Origin: CAYHZL01 sp964361075
GTDB taxonomy: Bacteria > Bacteroidota > Ignavibacteria > UBA10030 > UBA8401
Direction of reading: 5' to 3'
DNA: 9,096 nt
Assembly (NCBI GenBank): GCA_964361075.1
Contig: CAYHZL010000148.1
Coordinates: forward strand, 1 to 9,096
Shown here piece by piece: positions 7,568-9,096 of this stretch (its first letter is position 1; every line of letters starts with the position of its first letter). The position numbers were made by a program, and so were the translations under genes. The notes beneath the pieces were generated by a model that was not told where the DNA came from, made no database searches, and saw nothing but the letters and a program-made list of their open reading frames with translations.

Positions 7568-7643
7568 GCTATACAATAGAGTATAAGTTAAAAAGTAATT
7601 TCTTAAAATTTTTTGAACTTGTAACAACTATACTATAGCAGAC
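7564..7643 (-). repeat. Upstream arm pairing with the candidate antiterminator
   Basis: GTCTGCTATA (minus strand 7643-7634) is the exact reverse complement of TATAGCAGAC (7573-7564). GTATA/TATAC at 7633-7629 and 7585-7581 extends the pairing past a small internal loop. Four bases of the downstream arm (7567-7564) also belong to the 12-bp hairpin, so this pairing would weaken that hairpin and could act as an anti-antiterminator. About 40 nt of AT-rich, mostly unpaired sequence lies in its loop. Confidence 0.45.
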
Positions 7644-7671
7644 CGTTGATTGTTTATTTTTTTGTTAAAAA

Positions 7672-7700
7672 ATAATAGCGAAAAATGATTTGAATGTCAA
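7672..7700 (-). promoter_or_regulatory. Sigma70-type promoter of the seven-gene operon
   Basis: On the minus strand a perfect TTGACA (7700-7695) is followed after exactly 17 bases by TATTAT (7677-7672), five of six matches to the -10 consensus. Transcription would start near 7665, giving a leader of about 158 nt before the lipoprotein ATG. The -35 box lies 15 bp beyond the stop of the protease gene. If this lineage uses the Bacteroidota-type -33/-7 promoter (TTG and TAnnTTTG), the match could be coincidental in AT-rich DNA, but spacing and position are both ideal. Confidence 0.6.
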
Positions 7701-7701
7701 T

Positions 7702-7722
7702 CTAAAATCTAAAACCTAAAAC
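7702..7722 (-). repeat. Three tandem 7-bp repeats at the protease stop codon
   Basis: On the minus strand GTTTTAG, GTTTTAG and ATTTTAG follow each other at 7722-7716, 7715-7709 and 7708-7702. The first copy contains the TAG stop of the protease gene, and the third ends one base before the -35 box. It could be a replication-slippage product or an AT-rich upstream promoter element; no function is proven. Confidence 0.5.
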
Positions 7723-8690
7723 AGAATGGAAAACGGCATCGGAGCAAAGGAAAGAAACAAAATTCCGTATGTAAGCCAGCCGATTTTCATACGAGTAGAG
7801 TCGAGTGGAAACTCGTCTTGTACCGGCGGATGTTCGAGTTTCACAATAAATAGTAACACCAACGCCCAGAAAATCCATCCGGTCCAGCCAAGATAGATGT
7901 TAATGCCAAGCGACGGCAGAAAACCAACTAAGCCGAACAAAAAAATCATTCCCCATGCAACACGAGAAATAATTTTATGTTTTTCACCAAACATTGTGTA
8001 CGAAAGATGTCCGCCATCCAATTGCCCAACGGGAATAAGATTCATTGCCGTAACAAAAAGTCCGAACCATCCTGCGCACAGAAATGGGTAGTGATACATT
8101 TCAGACATTGGCGGAACAAATTGCGATGTTGGATCGGTGAAGAGCAGCGAAAGCAGTTGATATAAAATTGAAGTGCCGAATGAAAGACTCACTCCTTGTG
8201 TTTCCTGTACAGGCAAAAAATAATCCGGGTGAATTTGTAGTATAAAATTTTTATCCGGCAAGTGAGTGAAGCCGTACGTTAGGATGAGAAGTGTTGCAAC
8301 AAATCCTGCTAACGGACCGGCAACGCCGATATCAAACATTGCGTGTTTTGTCGGGATGCGTGATTTCGTTCGGATGACTGCGCCGAATGTTCCAAAACTT
8401 AAAAAGCCGGGGAACGAAGGACTTGGAATATAAAATGGAAGTGTCGTTTCAACTTTATGATACCGCGCGGCGAAGTAATGTCCAAACTCATGGCTTGTTA
8501 AAATGAAAAGTAACGCAAGTGAATAAGGAAGTCCTAAAAAAAAATTATTCAAATCAAACGGATCGTGATTCAGCCAGGCAACACCGGCAACTGTTGTTGT
8601 AAAAAAGGTTGCGATGAACAATACAACATGAAGAAGAATTTTTATCGGCTTCAAAGTAGATGAGGATTGTTGTGAAAATAAATCTGACAT
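7716..8690 (-). CDS. M50-family (site-2 protease-like) intramembrane metalloprotease
   Basis: The 324-residue membrane protein contains the complete zinc site of M50 proteases. HEFGH (67-71) lies in a membrane helix, and the second zinc-ligand motif NLIPVGQLDGGH spans 217-228, with Asp225 as expected ligand. GVAGPLAGF (122-130) is the conserved glycine/proline motif between them. Around six to eight hydrophobic segments are visible. It has no PDZ domain between the two motifs, unlike RseP, and resembles the smaller S2P/EGY-type class. Such enzymes cut transmembrane segments of regulators or process membrane proteins; the substrate is unknown. The ATG at 8690-8688 follows the DUF1207-like gene by 30 bp, suggesting co-transcription, and no Shine-Dalgarno is seen. 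Its transcript could run through the leader hairpin into the surface operon, but a dedicated link is not shown. Confidence 0.9.
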   Translation of the reverse strand: MSDLFSQQSSSTLKPIKILLHVVLFIATFFTTTVAGVAWLNHDPFDLNNFFLGLPYSLALLFILTSHEFGHYFAARYHKVETTLPFYIPSPSFPGFLSFGTFGAVIRTKSRIPTKHAMFDIGVAGPLAGFVATLLILTYGFTHLPDKNFILQIHPDYFLPVQETQGVSLSFGTSILYQLLSLLFTDPTSQFVPPMSEMYHYPFLCAGWFGLFVTAMNLIPVGQLDGGHLSYTMFGEKHKIISRVAWGMIFLFGLVGFLPSLGINIYLGWTGWIFWALVLLFIVKLEHPPVQDEFPLDSTRMKIGWLTYGILFLSFAPMPFSILF

Positions 8691-8720
8691 AATGTAAATA
8701 TTCTTAAGTGGAAAATAAAA

Positions 8721-9096
8721 TCAAAAATCAATATTGAAACCAACTCCTGTATAATTTTCCTTCACGTCGTAATATTCTCCGTGAATGCTGTAACCGGAAA
8801 AGTACGCAGCGAAGAGTTGCAATCCGCGACCATTCCATGCACCAAGCTTCCCGCCAATTTGTACTTGATGGCGGATGGCAATGTTATTTATTTTTAAAAG
8901 GGTCGCTTGATATGCACAGTACGCATTCAGAGAAGTTGAAAATGTATAATGATATTCGCCGCCGAGTATTCCAGAAAGTGGTGCAAGACCAACCGGATCA
9001 ACATGAAAGAGAATTGCTGCACCGGCATACAAACGAGTTGAATTGTTAAGCGTGGTTGGTTCAAACGCAATAACCGCATCAATAAATTCTCTGCTA
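8721..9096 (-). CDS. Probable outer-membrane protein, DUF1207-like, 5' end beyond the window
   Basis: The open frame runs unbroken from the window edge to a TGA at 8723-8721, giving 125 complete residues of the C-terminal part. The start lies outside; an in-frame TTG at 9032 is not a credible start because coding character continues upstream (REFIDAVIAFEP). The sequence shows alternating amphipathic strands, including LYAGAAILFHVDP, GILGGEYHYT and LQLFAAYFSGYSIHGEYYD, and ends in an aromatic final strand, YTGVGFNIDF. This pattern, with a repeated GGxxY strand and a closing Phe, fits an outer-membrane barrel and recalls the DUF1207 family, whose function is unknown. It lies 30 bp upstream of the M50 protease and probably shares its transcript. 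The family assignment is from memory of motif style and should be treated as tentative; an outer-membrane barrel is safer. Confidence 0.6.
   Translation of the reverse strand, partial: SREFIDAVIAFEPTTLNNSTRLYAGAAILFHVDPVGLAPLSGILGGEYHYTFSTSLNAYCAYQATLLKINNIAIRHQVQIGGKLGAWNGRGLQLFAAYFSGYSIHGEYYDVKENYTGVGFNIDF

Noticed and set aside
7508..7627. Longer lipoprotein reading starting at the TTG 7627 (322 residues)
   Set aside because: It would bury the clear lipoprotein signal peptide and Cys17 lipobox 40 residues inside the protein and translate through strong hairpins; the ATG at 7507 is far better.
1..9096. CRISPR array, tRNA/rRNA genes, insertion sequences or phage genes
   Set aside because: I saw no regularly spaced repeats, no cloverleaf-like segments, no transposase motifs and no terminal inverted repeats; coding is dense and uniform in character.

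Overview
The window reads as a piece of a bacterial chromosome from the Bacteroidota/Chlorobi (FCB) side of the tree, most likely an Ignavibacteria- or Kapabacteria-like lineage. This is inferred from three things: two PorV/PorQ-type outer-membrane proteins, an Asp-box beta-propeller protein ending in a FlgD-Ig/type IX-secretion-like C-terminal domain with a PNPF motif, and AT-rich DNA in which most start codons lack a Shine-Dalgarno sequence. I cannot name the species. Every gene I accept is on the minus strand, so transcription runs from high to low coordinates.

Region 1 (9096 down to 7716): the 3' part of a probable outer-membrane protein (DUF1207-like), then after 30 bp a complete M50/site-2 protease membrane metalloprotease.

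Region 2 (7715 to 7508): the only sizeable non-coding gap, about 208 bp. It holds a near-consensus sigma70-type promoter (TTGACA, 17 bp, TATTAT). Its transcript would begin with a leader of about 158 nt. That leader contains a terminator-like hairpin with a T-run ending 11 bp before the next start codon. A competing perfect 12-bp hairpin cannot coexist with the terminator stem, and a third upstream arm can pair with the competitor. This looks like a transcription attenuator or riboswitch-like leader and is the most striking non-coding signal here.

Region 3 (7507 down to 1): a compact seven-gene operon. The order is: lipoprotein with two repeated Ig/cadherin-like domains; secreted beta-propeller with C-terminal sorting-like domain; two PorV/PorQ-family outer-membrane barrels; GT4-type glycosyltransferase; Wzx-like polysaccharide flippase; and a polysaccharide-deacetylase-like protein cut by the window edge. 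Four of six junctions are 4-base stop/start overlaps and the other two are gaps of 12 and 15 bp.

Working model (inference): the glycosyltransferase, flippase and deacetylase make, export and trim a surface glycan. The lipoprotein, propeller and PorV/PorQ-like proteins form a cell-surface assembly resembling in composition the PorZ/PorQ/PorV part of the type IX attachment machinery, which joins secreted proteins to a lipopolysaccharide. The leader would let the cell switch the whole set on or off together.
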